Below are positions 8,201 to 15,403 of a DNA stretch of 64,000 bases, piece after piece. Below the pieces are notes generated by a model, which was not told where the DNA came from, made no database searches, and saw only the letters and a list, made by a program, of their open reading frames with translations. How positions within the stretch are numbered: position 1 is the stretch's first letter; each line of letters starts with the position of its first letter. The position numbers were made by a program, and so were the translations under genes. Source of the DNA: JAJFUV01 sp964384215 (lineage in GTDB: Bacteria; Acidobacteriota; Terriglobia; Bryobacterales; Bryobacteraceae); the NCBI GenBank assembly GCA_964384215.1, contig CAYLLB010000019.1:1-64000 (forward strand), in the 5' to 3' direction.

Positions 8201-10800
8201 ATTGGGGGGACTGGGACGGCAGCAACCGCCCGTCCGGGCAGGGGCACCGTCTCATTGCGACTGTCCTGATGGAAAACGTCGCCCGCATGGGAAAGCTGCT
8301 CCAGATGCTCCTCAAGGCCAGCCATGCACTGCAACTGGACCGGCAACTCATCCAGGAAGTGAACCGCCTGCCGCTCACCAACCGGCGGTTCAGCGCGCTG
8401 TTTGACGAAATCACGGACCTGACGACACAACTCGAGCGCCGCTACCGCGGCCTGCTGCCGTACGACGTCCAGCCGGGGGTGGTTCGCAAGCTCGGGATGA
8501 AGCTGCGGCTGGCGCGTGATCCTTTGTTTTCGCTCTGGGAACACAACGACCGCCTGGAGCGGCGCATGCTGGAGCTGCGGCGCAAGCGCCGGGATACGCT
8601 GGAGTATTACTTCGCGCTCAACAGGTCCCTGCGGAAGACCCTGCACGCGCACCTGGGCGATCTGTGCAAGCACATGAAGGACCCCGCGTTCGCCCTGGCC
8701 GCCGCCGGCTACCGAGATCTCCTTCAGCGCGTTGCGATCACGCCGCGCATCCACCAGAACATGGTGACGTCGCCGGATCCATTCGCTATCGACACGACCG
8801 TCCACAACCTCGTCGAGCTGAACGAAATCGCCGGACGGCATGGCAACCCCGGAATGGTACTGGCGTTGCAGGTGAGCATGTCGTCGGACGCCGAGGCCCT
8901 GATCTCGCTCGACCGTAAACTGCGGGCCGAGCGGGAACGCGTGATGCGTTCAGGCTGCCCGGAACTGTCCCCCATCTGGCTGGTGCCGCTGTTCGAGGAT
9001 TTTGAGGTGGTGCGCGAAGTGCCGGCGTATTTGGAAAAGCTGTGGGATTACGCCGTCCAGAGCCGCCGCCTCAGCGAGACCGCAGAGGAACGCTTCTCCG
9101 AAATGGTCTGCGAATTGTTTGTCGCCGGGTCCGACCTCAGCCAGCAGATCGGCCAGACTGCCGGATTGTCGGCCTTCAAGAAAGCGAAGTTCGAGATCGT
9201 GCGATGGCTCGCCGAGCGCGGTCTGGTGGGCGAAGTGCGCATTAAGATGGGCTGCGGCGAACCGATGCAGCGGCAGGGCGGCTACTATGCGCCGGTTAGC
9301 GGGCGCCCCGGCTTCGTGTTTACTCCGGAGAACGAACGCACGCTCGGCGAATCCCTGGAAGCCTCGGCCAAGCGGAGCGCCCGCTACGCCACCACTCCCC
9401 TGATGGGCGTGTTCGCGAGCGGCGACTTGATGACCTTCCAGAGCAACCTGTCGGAGCGCCTGCGCCATATGCCCGTAGAGGAACTTGCGCAGGTCTTCTA
9501 TCACATCGCCCAAGCCCAGCGTTTCTCGGCAAACGAACTGCGCCGGGCGGCGGAGCCCCTCACGGAAACGCGCCTCCAATTCACCAATCGCGGGTTGCAG
9601 GAACTCCGGCGCCTCACCATGGGGATCGAGGACGAGTTGCTCGACGAATTCATGAAGCTGGCGACCGAGAACTTCCGCCGCATCCTGTACGGCCGGGAGG
9701 AGGACGTTGTCGGCATTTACGTAATCTCGTACTTCATCGCGCGCACCATGCCGCCTTTGCGCGACCGTCCGACCGTCCGTCCCACGCCGGGCCTTACCGC
9801 CAGCCGCGGCCAGAAGATCCTGGAGCGAATTGCGGCCACCATCCCGCTGGCCCGTCACGGGAGCAGCTTGCGGGCCATTGCCCACAACCAGGCGCAGACA
9901 TTCGTGCTCGGTATCAACCAGCTCACCACGGGCCTGTTCCGCGCCCTGAACGCGTTTGCGCGCCAGCGTTCGTCGGAGGGGGAAGGCGAGGGCGTGCTGG
10001 CCGACCGCATCCTGCCGCACCTGCCGGTCTATGAGATCCTGCAGACGCTGCGCCTTTACCAGGACGTGGATTTGCACTGGCTGAGTATCATGGAGAAGGC
10101 TTTCCCCGCCGGCAACTCAGCTTTCACCGTGCTCCGGGAAGACGCCGACTCCATCGGGACCATCGTGCCGTTCTTCCAGAAGGAGGTCCTGCGGCGGCAC
10201 GGCGTGAACGTTTCGGAGTTTTTCGAAGGTAACCGCTTCCCGCCGCGCCTGCTTCCCACGCTGCGGCCCGACCTGGCGGTGCTGCTGCAGCCGGATCTCT
10301 TCAACACCAGCGTGGGCGAACTGCTGGGCGCGATCGGCAGCAAAGTGCCGGCGAGCTGGCGTGAGGAGGTAGAGCGGCTTCTGAATCTGCCCCGCGAAAT
10401 CCAGGGATGGCGCGAGAAGGCGTGGGGCTTGCTCCAGGAGCCGGTGTTCGCGCGCGTATCGAGTTTCGTGGAACTGGCGACGGCGCTCCATTCGGTCGCG
10501 CAGCGGAGCTCCGTTTCTGAAGCCGGGCCTCCGCCGGTTATGCGCCGAAAGCCGCGGAATGCGGCGCCGTTTTTGAACAGTCCCGCCGAAGATTCCTTGC
10601 AACAATTTCTACATGCGGCCTTCGAATATCTTTCCACGCTCCCAACGGGGTCGGTGGAATTGCCTACGAACATCGTCAGGGCAATGAAGGAAGTGAAGCG
10701 CATCGTCCGGATTGAAGAACAGGCCCTGCCGGCGCGCGAGCAGGACCTGCTGCGGTTCTATCTGCTGCAGATTGCACGGGCCACGGGCGAGAACGGGTGA
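5203..10800 (+). CDS. Giant fusion: two aminotransferase-like domains plus a PEP-carboxylase-like domain
   Basis: An 1865-residue cytoplasmic protein with no signal peptide or membrane span. I used the ATG at 5203; a TTG five codons upstream is also possible. Residues ~55-340 resemble a class I/II aminotransferase (FHIGNPVQDPR, ILASGGITEAL, FIVEANDAP) but lack a PLP lysine. Residues ~400-800 are a second, complete-looking copy: NNPHNATG (N546), VIDDLSYQ, HSLSKTDCLAGARLS (K624 as PLP lysine) and SFRMTLGG. From ~residue 855 the order of motifs follows PEP carboxylase: TVHPTQ (H914), YWGDWDGSN (1000-1008), VPLFEDFE (E1265), AGSDLSQQIG (D1311), MGCGEPMQRQGG (1349-1360), SLRAIAHNQAQT. The catalytic Arg-Gly loop (GRGG) and the Lys after the SD motif are not conserved, so carboxylase activity is doubtful. 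I know of no characterised enzyme with this layout. Confidence 0.75.
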   Translation: MREIQLQPIEPPEAAGHPPQPQRSLPDLFALRPVKAAVVSDISEATAASSVPAGERVNFHIGNPVQDPRLVELYARIALGLPPAQAATNGDLAGALCGELGWAAEERDRAEFLLELIRRSAPYLPRGGYLRNKPGELIRLFNEWLTRQPEPLSYDFGEKTGRREVILASGGITEALRVFFHGLATKLLHLPATIFTHGIRIPDHLRQFDGLHFRELADDATEAVETLDRSVTRNASTPAFVVLGKVLTEELRRRLRIISRDHPLFIVEANDAPNHLSLAREAKMMDRTLRFLTPAIFSPHLAPFATVFIAGYEEFVRMIETVHFQLKGTPSAADVELLTFLVKHGSRNEELRQPSGEPLYPENSPFFPELHRTASAAIARTEARNACLAGAQVARLEDRLSHVVERVAGRLADLRVTGGYAALAADPFEGLAFERILDALPEGRTELLEAFKVCFLRHHPEYRPDAAMVVSGSARTALGLLGFHCGIREVVIPDLSWTYEHCFPSVTSVPLTPDFELEVDRLIATVEDKLGRDPDWGGHGAVVFNNPHNATGQVFREEALRTLLRHFLGRGVFVIDDLSYQNVAPSRDLSGPMTLRQLANELARLGYISTEQADRLITVHSLSKTDCLAGARLSVVEIRDPDLRARFEAVNRSIVPNTGAILLAYLFYRQGSQSAGSYWRLRNLIFEERMSAIEKAVADLPANRNPFGITITRPAGSMYPRMTLARLPAGISLDWIASGLARQGIGLIPLSTFAHTEEGFEIARKSFRMTLGGTDGADRLTAKTRRVLIDLNRLMAEEESHYNRKWFALSGRRGHPRLDRPAIRKQWTAFAEEAAAGCRDLLRAEAASPERFLKDRLEVFGARLDDKLELAEERLALAEEGGRLERVLEQEFYKDDLVRRQREFRTRLYDRTVHPTQMYSIRSESLWERAIDGILTQDPATPKLVAPLARELSREFLGLNVAIDSRGEGDELLLDLGAVIAAEDFARFNSRTDARGFLSYWGDWDGSNRPSGQGHRLIATVLMENVARMGKLLQMLLKASHALQLDRQLIQEVNRLPLTNRRFSALFDEITDLTTQLERRYRGLLPYDVQPGVVRKLGMKLRLARDPLFSLWEHNDRLERRMLELRRKRRDTLEYYFALNRSLRKTLHAHLGDLCKHMKDPAFALAAAGYRDLLQRVAITPRIHQNMVTSPDPFAIDTTVHNLVELNEIAGRHGNPGMVLALQVSMSSDAEALISLDRKLRAERERVMRSGCPELSPIWLVPLFEDFEVVREVPAYLEKLWDYAVQSRRLSETAEERFSEMVCELFVAGSDLSQQIGQTAGLSAFKKAKFEIVRWLAERGLVGEVRIKMGCGEPMQRQGGYYAPVSGRPGFVFTPENERTLGESLEASAKRSARYATTPLMGVFASGDLMTFQSNLSERLRHMPVEELAQVFYHIAQAQRFSANELRRAAEPLTETRLQFTNRGLQELRRLTMGIEDELLDEFMKLATENFRRILYGREEDVVGIYVISYFIARTMPPLRDRPTVRPTPGLTASRGQKILERIAATIPLARHGSSLRAIAHNQAQTFVLGINQLTTGLFRALNAFARQRSSEGEGEGVLADRILPHLPVYEILQTLRLYQDVDLHWLSIMEKAFPAGNSAFTVLREDADSIGTIVPFFQKEVLRRHGVNVSEFFEGNRFPPRLLPTLRPDLAVLLQPDLFNTSVGELLGAIGSKVPASWREEVERLLNLPREIQGWREKAWGLLQEPVFARVSSFVELATALHSVAQRSSVSEAGPPPVMRRKPRNAAPFLNSPAEDSLQQFLHAAFEYLSTLPTGSVELPTNIVRAMKEVKRIVRIEEQALPAREQDLLRFYLLQIARATGENG

Positions 10801-10852
10801 TGACCGAGCGGTGCTGCCGCCACTCGCCGCTCCAAGCGTTATCCTGGAATTG

Positions 10853-11914
10853 ATGTCCCAGATGCATGATGAAATCCGGCAGCAGCCGGAAGCGCTTGAA
10901 CGCACTTTATCCGAAGGATTGAAATTGACCGAGAAGTTGCGCCGCCGGTTTGAGAAGTCGCGGCCGCGCCTGATTGTTCTCGCCGCTCGCGGCACGTCCG
11001 ATAACGCCGCGCTGTTCGGACGGTACCTGCTGGAGATTACGACGGGCATCCCGGTTTCACTGGCCGCGCCGTCGGTATTCACGCTCTATCGCTCCTCGCT
11101 CGACATGAAGGATACCCTCGTGGTAACCGTCTCGCAGTCGGGCGAATCCACCGATATCGATTACGTTCTCGAGCATGCCGGCAAGTATGGCGCCGCTACC
11201 GTCGGCATCACCAATGAGCCTGCCAGCACCATGGCGCGCCTGGCGGAAAGTACATTCCTGGTGCGCGCGGGAAGGGAGAAGAGCGTAGCCGCCACCAAGA
11301 CCTACAGTGGCCAGGTGCTGTGCTTCTACCTGCTGGCATATGCGCTGGGCGCCAAGATACGCGTGGAAGATCTACGCCGGCTGCCGGAATGGGCCGCCAC
11401 CGCGCTAACGCTCGAAAAGCAGATTGCCGCTTGCGCCGAAAGATATCGCTTCATGACGCACGCCGTCGCGGTCGGGCGGGGTTTGAACTACTCCAACGCG
11501 TTTGAGTTCGCGCTGAAGTTGATGGAGACCTGCTATGTGGTCGCCGAGCGGTTTTCTATCTCGGATTTTCAACATGGCCCCATCGCCATGGTCGAACAGT
11601 CCTTCCCCGTCTTCATGTTCGCGCCGAGCGGCGTAACATGGCCGACTACGAAGGAGATGCTGACGCGGCTCGACCATCTGAAGGCCGACACCCTGCTGAT
11701 CACGGACCGCAGCAACAAAGAGGTTCAGAAGATGGGTCGCTCGACGATCACCGTACCGCTGCGGCTCGGCCGTGCCAGCGCGGTTCCCGAGGAGTTGTAC
11801 ACTCCGATCCCGTACATCATCCCGGCGCAGTTGTTTGCGGCGTGCCTGGCGTCCGACAAGGGCCTCGACCCGGATCACCCGCGGTCGCTGTCGAAAGTCA
11901 CCCGGACGCTCTAG
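10853..11914 (+). CDS. GlmS-type SIS-domain sugar isomerase/deaminase
   Basis: A 353-residue protein made of two SIS domains without the glutamine amidotransferase domain of full GlmS. It shows AARGTSDNAALFGRYLLE, VSQSGESTDIDYVLEHA, AATKTYSGQ, FEFALKLMETC and the C-terminal DPDHPRSLSKVTRTL, the pattern of glucosamine-6-phosphate isomerase domains and NagB-II type deaminases. Expected role: interconversion of glucosamine-6-P and fructose-6-P, using free ammonia or releasing it. It follows the giant gene by 52 bases on the same strand, so a shared transcript is likely. The exact substrate could be another amino-sugar phosphate. Confidence 0.8.
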   Translation: MSQMHDEIRQQPEALERTLSEGLKLTEKLRRRFEKSRPRLIVLAARGTSDNAALFGRYLLEITTGIPVSLAAPSVFTLYRSSLDMKDTLVVTVSQSGESTDIDYVLEHAGKYGAATVGITNEPASTMARLAESTFLVRAGREKSVAATKTYSGQVLCFYLLAYALGAKIRVEDLRRLPEWAATALTLEKQIAACAERYRFMTHAVAVGRGLNYSNAFEFALKLMETCYVVAERFSISDFQHGPIAMVEQSFPVFMFAPSGVTWPTTKEMLTRLDHLKADTLLITDRSNKEVQKMGRSTITVPLRLGRASAVPEELYTPIPYIIPAQLFAACLASDKGLDPDHPRSLSKVTRTL

Positions 11915-12011
11915 CCCCGCGGATACGGCGCGGAATTCAGGCTTGGAGCCGATTGAAATCTCCACCCGGGAACCCATATGATCTGATTTGGATTCCGAAC
12001 TGGAGGATAAT

Positions 12012-12743
12012 GTGCGTCTCTGTGCCGATGGGAGTCTTTGGCGCAGGCTAGCGCTCCTGACGGCGGTATTCGCCCTGCTGGCGCCGTGCGTAAGGGCCGG
12101 TGCGATCTACATCCAGCCGATTCAGGTTTGCAGCGATGCCGGGACGGCGTGCGCGAATGCCGGTCAGACGCTGTTTGAAGCCGAAGACGACAAGATCTGG
12201 GCGCAGGCCGGCCTGGACGTGAGCTTCTATTCGTGGCATTATTTCAACGAAACCGATTACCTGAACATTGAGGACGACGCAGAGCTGTATTCGCTGTTCG
12301 GCACCCCGGGCCACGGCCAGAGCAGCGACGCGACCGTGATCAGCATGTGGTTTGTCGACGTGCTCTACCCCACCGGTTCGAGCACGACATTCGGCATCTC
12401 GCTCATGCCCGGCAACGCCATCGCCATTGCCAACGCCGTCTTCGCATCCAACCGGATCGACACGCTGGCGCACGAAATCGGCCACAGCCTGGGGCTTGAT
12501 CATTACACGGGACCGGACCAGGCGTCCAACCTGATGACCGCCGGGACCGCCGGACGGACTGTACCCACGGGCATCGGCGACATCTATCCCGACGGCGCCG
12601 GCCTCGACCGGTTGACCGCGGACCAGTTGGCGATCATCGCGGGCAGCGACCTGATCCACGACAGCCCGGTGCCGGAACCGTTGCCGGCGATTTTGGCGGG
12701 TGCCGGACTTCTGGTCCTGGCGATTATGCGCCGCGCGAGCTGA
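12012..12743 (+). CDS. Secreted metzincin-like zinc protease with PEP-CTERM-type tail
   Basis: A 243-residue protein. I place the start at GTG 12012 because GGAGG (12002-12006) sits five bases upstream; a TTG at 11988 is the longer alternative. A signal peptide (RRLALLTAVFALLAPCVRA) is followed by a compact domain with the extended zinc motif HEIGHSLGLDH and a downstream Met in NLMTAGTAG, typical of metzincins. The C-terminus PVPEPLPAILAGAGLLVLAIMRR has the Pro-Glu-Pro box, hydrophobic helix and basic end of PEP-CTERM sorting signals, so the protein is probably sorted by an exosortase elsewhere in the genome. Confidence 0.85.
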   Translation: MRLCADGSLWRRLALLTAVFALLAPCVRAGAIYIQPIQVCSDAGTACANAGQTLFEAEDDKIWAQAGLDVSFYSWHYFNETDYLNIEDDAELYSLFGTPGHGQSSDATVISMWFVDVLYPTGSSTTFGISLMPGNAIAIANAVFASNRIDTLAHEIGHSLGLDHYTGPDQASNLMTAGTAGRTVPTGIGDIYPDGAGLDRLTADQLAIIAGSDLIHDSPVPEPLPAILAGAGLLVLAIMRRAS

Positions 12744-12833
12744 ACGGGTTCACGCTCACGGCCCCCCGGTTCAGAGAATTAACGAACATCCGGGTCTCTG
12801 CTATCGTCATTCAGAGAGAAAGCGGGTGATGTC

Positions 12834-13223
12834 ATGTTGACCCATGTCAAGACACTTGGAATTCTGAATATCGTTCTGAGTTCTCTCGGAATCCTGGCGG
12901 CTGTGCTGGCGCTGCTGTTCTTCGGCGGCATCGCCGGCATAGTTGGAATGGCCTGTCAAGATGAAGGCCGGTTGATTGCCGTGCCGATTCTGGGCCTCGT
13001 CGGAAGCCTCATCTTCATCCTCGTGATGCTGGTTTCGATCCCTGGCGTCATCGCCGGCGTCGGACTGCTAAAATTGCGCCCCTGGGCCCGCATTCTCAGC
13101 ATCGTCATTTCTGCGGTGAACATCCTGAATTTCCCGTTCGGCACCGCGCTGGGCGTGTACGGACTATGGGTTTTACTTTCCAACGAGACGATCACGTTGT
13201 TTGAAGGGGCGCGCGTGCGCTAG
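12834..13223 (+). CDS. Small multi-pass membrane protein
   Basis: 129 residues with about four hydrophobic segments (TLGILNIVLSSLGILAAVLA, a Gly/Ile-rich second one, a long Leu/Ile/Val one around residue 65, and one near FPFGTALGVYGLWVLL). The short loops and the LLKLRPWAR motif are common in acidobacterial proteins of unknown function. The stop TAG at 13221-13223 overlaps the stop of the convergent gene in a single CTAG. Role not recognised. Confidence 0.75.
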   Translation: MLTHVKTLGILNIVLSSLGILAAVLALLFFGGIAGIVGMACQDEGRLIAVPILGLVGSLIFILVMLVSIPGVIAGVGLLKLRPWARILSIVISAVNILNFPFGTALGVYGLWVLLSNETITLFEGARVR

Positions 13224-13618
13224 CGCAACTGCTTGTTGAACTGCTGTGTTTCGGACAGCATTTTCTCAAACTTGCGCTTCTGATTTTCGTCGAGAACCCG
13301 CAGGATACGGGTCTTGCCCGTGGCGCGCACATCATCCATCTGCGATTGCAGCATCTGGTAGTACTTCATGAAGTCGTCCAGCACAAGTTCCAGTTCCTCG
13401 GTCTGGGCGGAGGTGAGGTTCAACTCTTTCTTAAAGCGCTGGAGAGAAATATCCTTGCCGCCTTCCCGCCAGCTCGGACTGGGCCGGCTGCTGCCTGGCC
13501 AGTGGTGGAACGCCACGCCCATGGCGACGGCCCCTGCGAGCGCGCCACAAAGAAAAATCAGCGCCAGCACAAGCAGAAGCTGTGGATTTTTCCAAGCAGG
13601 TTTGGCGGGCCCTAGCAT
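13220..13618 (-). CDS. Membrane-anchored periplasmic protein of the sigma operon
   Basis: 132 residues. A single N-terminal membrane span (LLLVLALIFLCGALAGAVAM) is followed by a helical extracytoplasmic domain with LNLTSAQTEELELVLDDF and ENQKRKFEKMLSE, reminiscent of Spy/CpxP-like (heavy-metal-resistance type) sensor chaperones. It lies 12 bases after the anti-sigma gene and is the last gene of the sigma/anti-sigma operon, so a sensing or chaperone role in that stress system is plausible. Confidence 0.7.
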   Translation of the reverse strand: MLGPAKPAWKNPQLLLVLALIFLCGALAGAVAMGVAFHHWPGSSRPSPSWREGGKDISLQRFKKELNLTSAQTEELELVLDDFMKYYQMLQSQMDDVRATGKTRILRVLDENQKRKFEKMLSETQQFNKQLR

Positions 13619-13630
13619 GCTCTTTCCAGG

Positions 13631-14101
13631 CTACTCCTGATAGGTCGCCAGCGTGACCAGAATCGTGTCACGATCCTGCTGCGGATCGCCGCCGATCTCG
13701 GAAACCGCCTGTGCGGGTTCGGCCATAATGGCTTCCGGCGCGGAAGCCGCAATCGGGAAAGACTGCTCCGTCGAAACCAGGTAGCCGCCGAAGAGAACCA
13801 GAAAAACCAAGCTGGCGAATACAATCCGCCGCGAGAAACCGGGATCGAGGAAGGCGCCCCAGAAGCTCGGCCGCCGCTCCGATTCGACACGATCCATGAC
13901 GCGGGCGTAAAAACCGGGGCTTGGCTCGGCGTCGCCGGCCGGGCGTAACGACTGAATCACGGACGCTTGCGAGCGCATGGCCTGCACCTCGAGCCGGCAT
14001 GCTTCGCATGCCGCAAGATGCAACCCGACTTCAGCGTTCGAAGCCGTGCGGCTTTCCGCCGCGAGCAACTCTTCAAGGTGTTCCTTGATGAGCCAATGCA
14101 T
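13631..14101 (-). CDS. Putative zinc-finger anti-sigma factor
   Basis: 156 residues from ATG 14101, preceded by a GAGGGAAG ribosome site; a TTG five codons upstream is also in frame. The N-terminal cytoplasmic domain has HLAACEAC, the HxxxCxxC zinc-binding anti-sigma motif. One membrane span follows at about residues 92-112 (RRIVFASLVFLVLFGGYLVS), then a short Ala/Glu-rich periplasmic tail. It sits directly downstream of the ECF sigma gene, the usual arrangement for the cognate anti-sigma factor. Confidence 0.85.
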   Translation of the reverse strand: MHWLIKEHLEELLAAESRTASNAEVGLHLAACEACRLEVQAMRSQASVIQSLRPAGDAEPSPGFYARVMDRVESERRPSFWGAFLDPGFSRRIVFASLVFLVLFGGYLVSTEQSFPIAASAPEAIMAEPAQAVSEIGGDPQQDRDTILVTLATYQE

Positions 14102-14203
14102 GGCTTCTTCCCTCAATCAACCTCTGACTGCTCTACTCCGGCTTGGTGGATCTGGCGCCCACTTGCCTGGAGATTCATTTTATATGATCCGGAAGCGTAA
14201 TAA

Positions 14204-14872
14204 CTAAGCAATTGCCGCCCCCGTCGTGCGCGAAAGCCGGTTGGCGGCTTTCAACAACTTCTGCCGCGCACGGAACAGTTTCACCTTGATGGTGTTTTCG
14301 TTCATTCCCGTCATCCCGGCGAGTTCCTCCACCGAATGACCTTCCACTTCCTTCAGCAGCATCAGTGTGCGCTCTTCCTCGGAAACCTTCGCCAAAAGCT
14401 TCATGGCGTAGTCGCGCCGCGCCAAATCTTCGTCAATGCTCTCGTGGTGGTCGCTGGCCGCTTCCGAATTCGACATCCGCCTGGCGTCTTCTTCGTTGAA
14501 ATCGCTCTCGTACACCAGTTTGCGCACGCGCTTCTTGCGCAAATAGTCGTAACACTCGTTGACCGTGATCTTGTACAGCCAGGTCAACAGGGAACTGCGG
14601 AAGTCGAAACTGGAAATGGAAAAATAAACCTTTGCAAATACCTGTTGAGCGATATCTTCGGCGTCGTTGCGGTTTCTGAGCACGCCGTGAATGATCGAAA
14701 ACACCTTCGACTGGTAACGCTCCACGATTTCGCGAAACGCCAATTCGTCTCCGGCTTGCACGCGGCGAACCAGGGCCGCTTCTTCGCTTGTCCGATGATC
14801 CACGGTTCGTGTCTTGGCCCGCCCGGCCGATCCAGCCGCTGGAAACGGGAGTACACCGCTGAAGCCGCTCAT
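14204..14872 (-). CDS. ECF-type RNA polymerase sigma factor
   Basis: About 222 residues from the ATG at 14872; the frame stays open to a GTG at 14974, so the N-terminus is uncertain. Region 2 is clear (EIVERYQSKVFSIIHGVLRN, DAEDIAQQVFAKVY, LLTWLYKITVNECYDYLRKK), and region 4 follows (SEEERTLMLLKEVEGHSVEE, MTGMNENTIKVKLFRARQKL). It would direct RNA polymerase to promoters released from control by the downstream anti-sigma factor. The operon order sigma, anti-sigma, membrane helper suggests an envelope-stress regulon. Confidence 0.92.
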   Translation of the reverse strand: MSGFSGVLPFPAAGSAGRAKTRTVDHRTSEEAALVRRVQAGDELAFREIVERYQSKVFSIIHGVLRNRNDAEDIAQQVFAKVYFSISSFDFRSSLLTWLYKITVNECYDYLRKKRVRKLVYESDFNEEDARRMSNSEAASDHHESIDEDLARRDYAMKLLAKVSEEERTLMLLKEVEGHSVEELAGMTGMNENTIKVKLFRARQKLLKAANRLSRTTGAAIA

Positions 14873-15073
14873 ACCTATAGGGTCCGACGTTACGCGATCC
14901 CTTGCGGTTTCAGTGAAACCAGGCCTTACGGTCCTCTCCCACTGATTGTCTCTCAACCCGGCCGGAGATCGCACCTATCCGCTCCCTCAAATCATCAAAC
15001 ACAGGGGCGGAAGGCCATACTGACGTGCTAGATTGGGATTAGGAAGGGCAATCCGCACAGGAGTGTACAGATT

Positions 15074-15397
15074 ATGATTCAACTGACTCAGAAGGCCATC
15101 GACAAGGTGAAGGAGATTCTGGATACCCAGGAGCCGAAACCCTCCGGCCTGCGAATTGCCGTTGTCGGCGGCGGTTGCTCGGGCTTCAACTACTCCATGG
15201 CTTTCGAATCGAACCCCGGAATGCTCGATAAGACCTACAACTTCGACGGGCTGAATGTATACATCGACCAGGCCAGCATGCTGTACCTGGACGGAGCTGA
15301 GGTGGACTACGTCGAGACCCTGGAAGGCGCCGGCTTCAAGTTCAATAATCCGAACGTCAAGACCACCTGCGGTTGCGGCAGTTCTTTCAGCGCCTAA
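15074..15397 (+). CDS. IscA/ErpA-type Fe-S cluster carrier
   Basis: 107 residues, the full length of an A-type carrier. Three ligand cysteines are at C35 (VGGGCSGFNY), C99 and C101 (KTTCGCGSSFSA), the spacing found in IscA/ErpA/SufA. It inserts or transfers Fe-S clusters to apo-proteins in the cytoplasm. An AGGAG ribosome site precedes the ATG. It stands alone, divergent from the sigma operon; many Fe-S proteins lie elsewhere in the window (40.4-43.7 kb). I cannot decide between IscA and ErpA from sequence. Confidence 0.93.
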   Translation: MIQLTQKAIDKVKEILDTQEPKPSGLRIAVVGGGCSGFNYSMAFESNPGMLDKTYNFDGLNVYIDQASMLYLDGAEVDYVETLEGAGFKFNNPNVKTTCGCGSSFSA

Positions 15398-15403
15398 TCC
15401 CGG

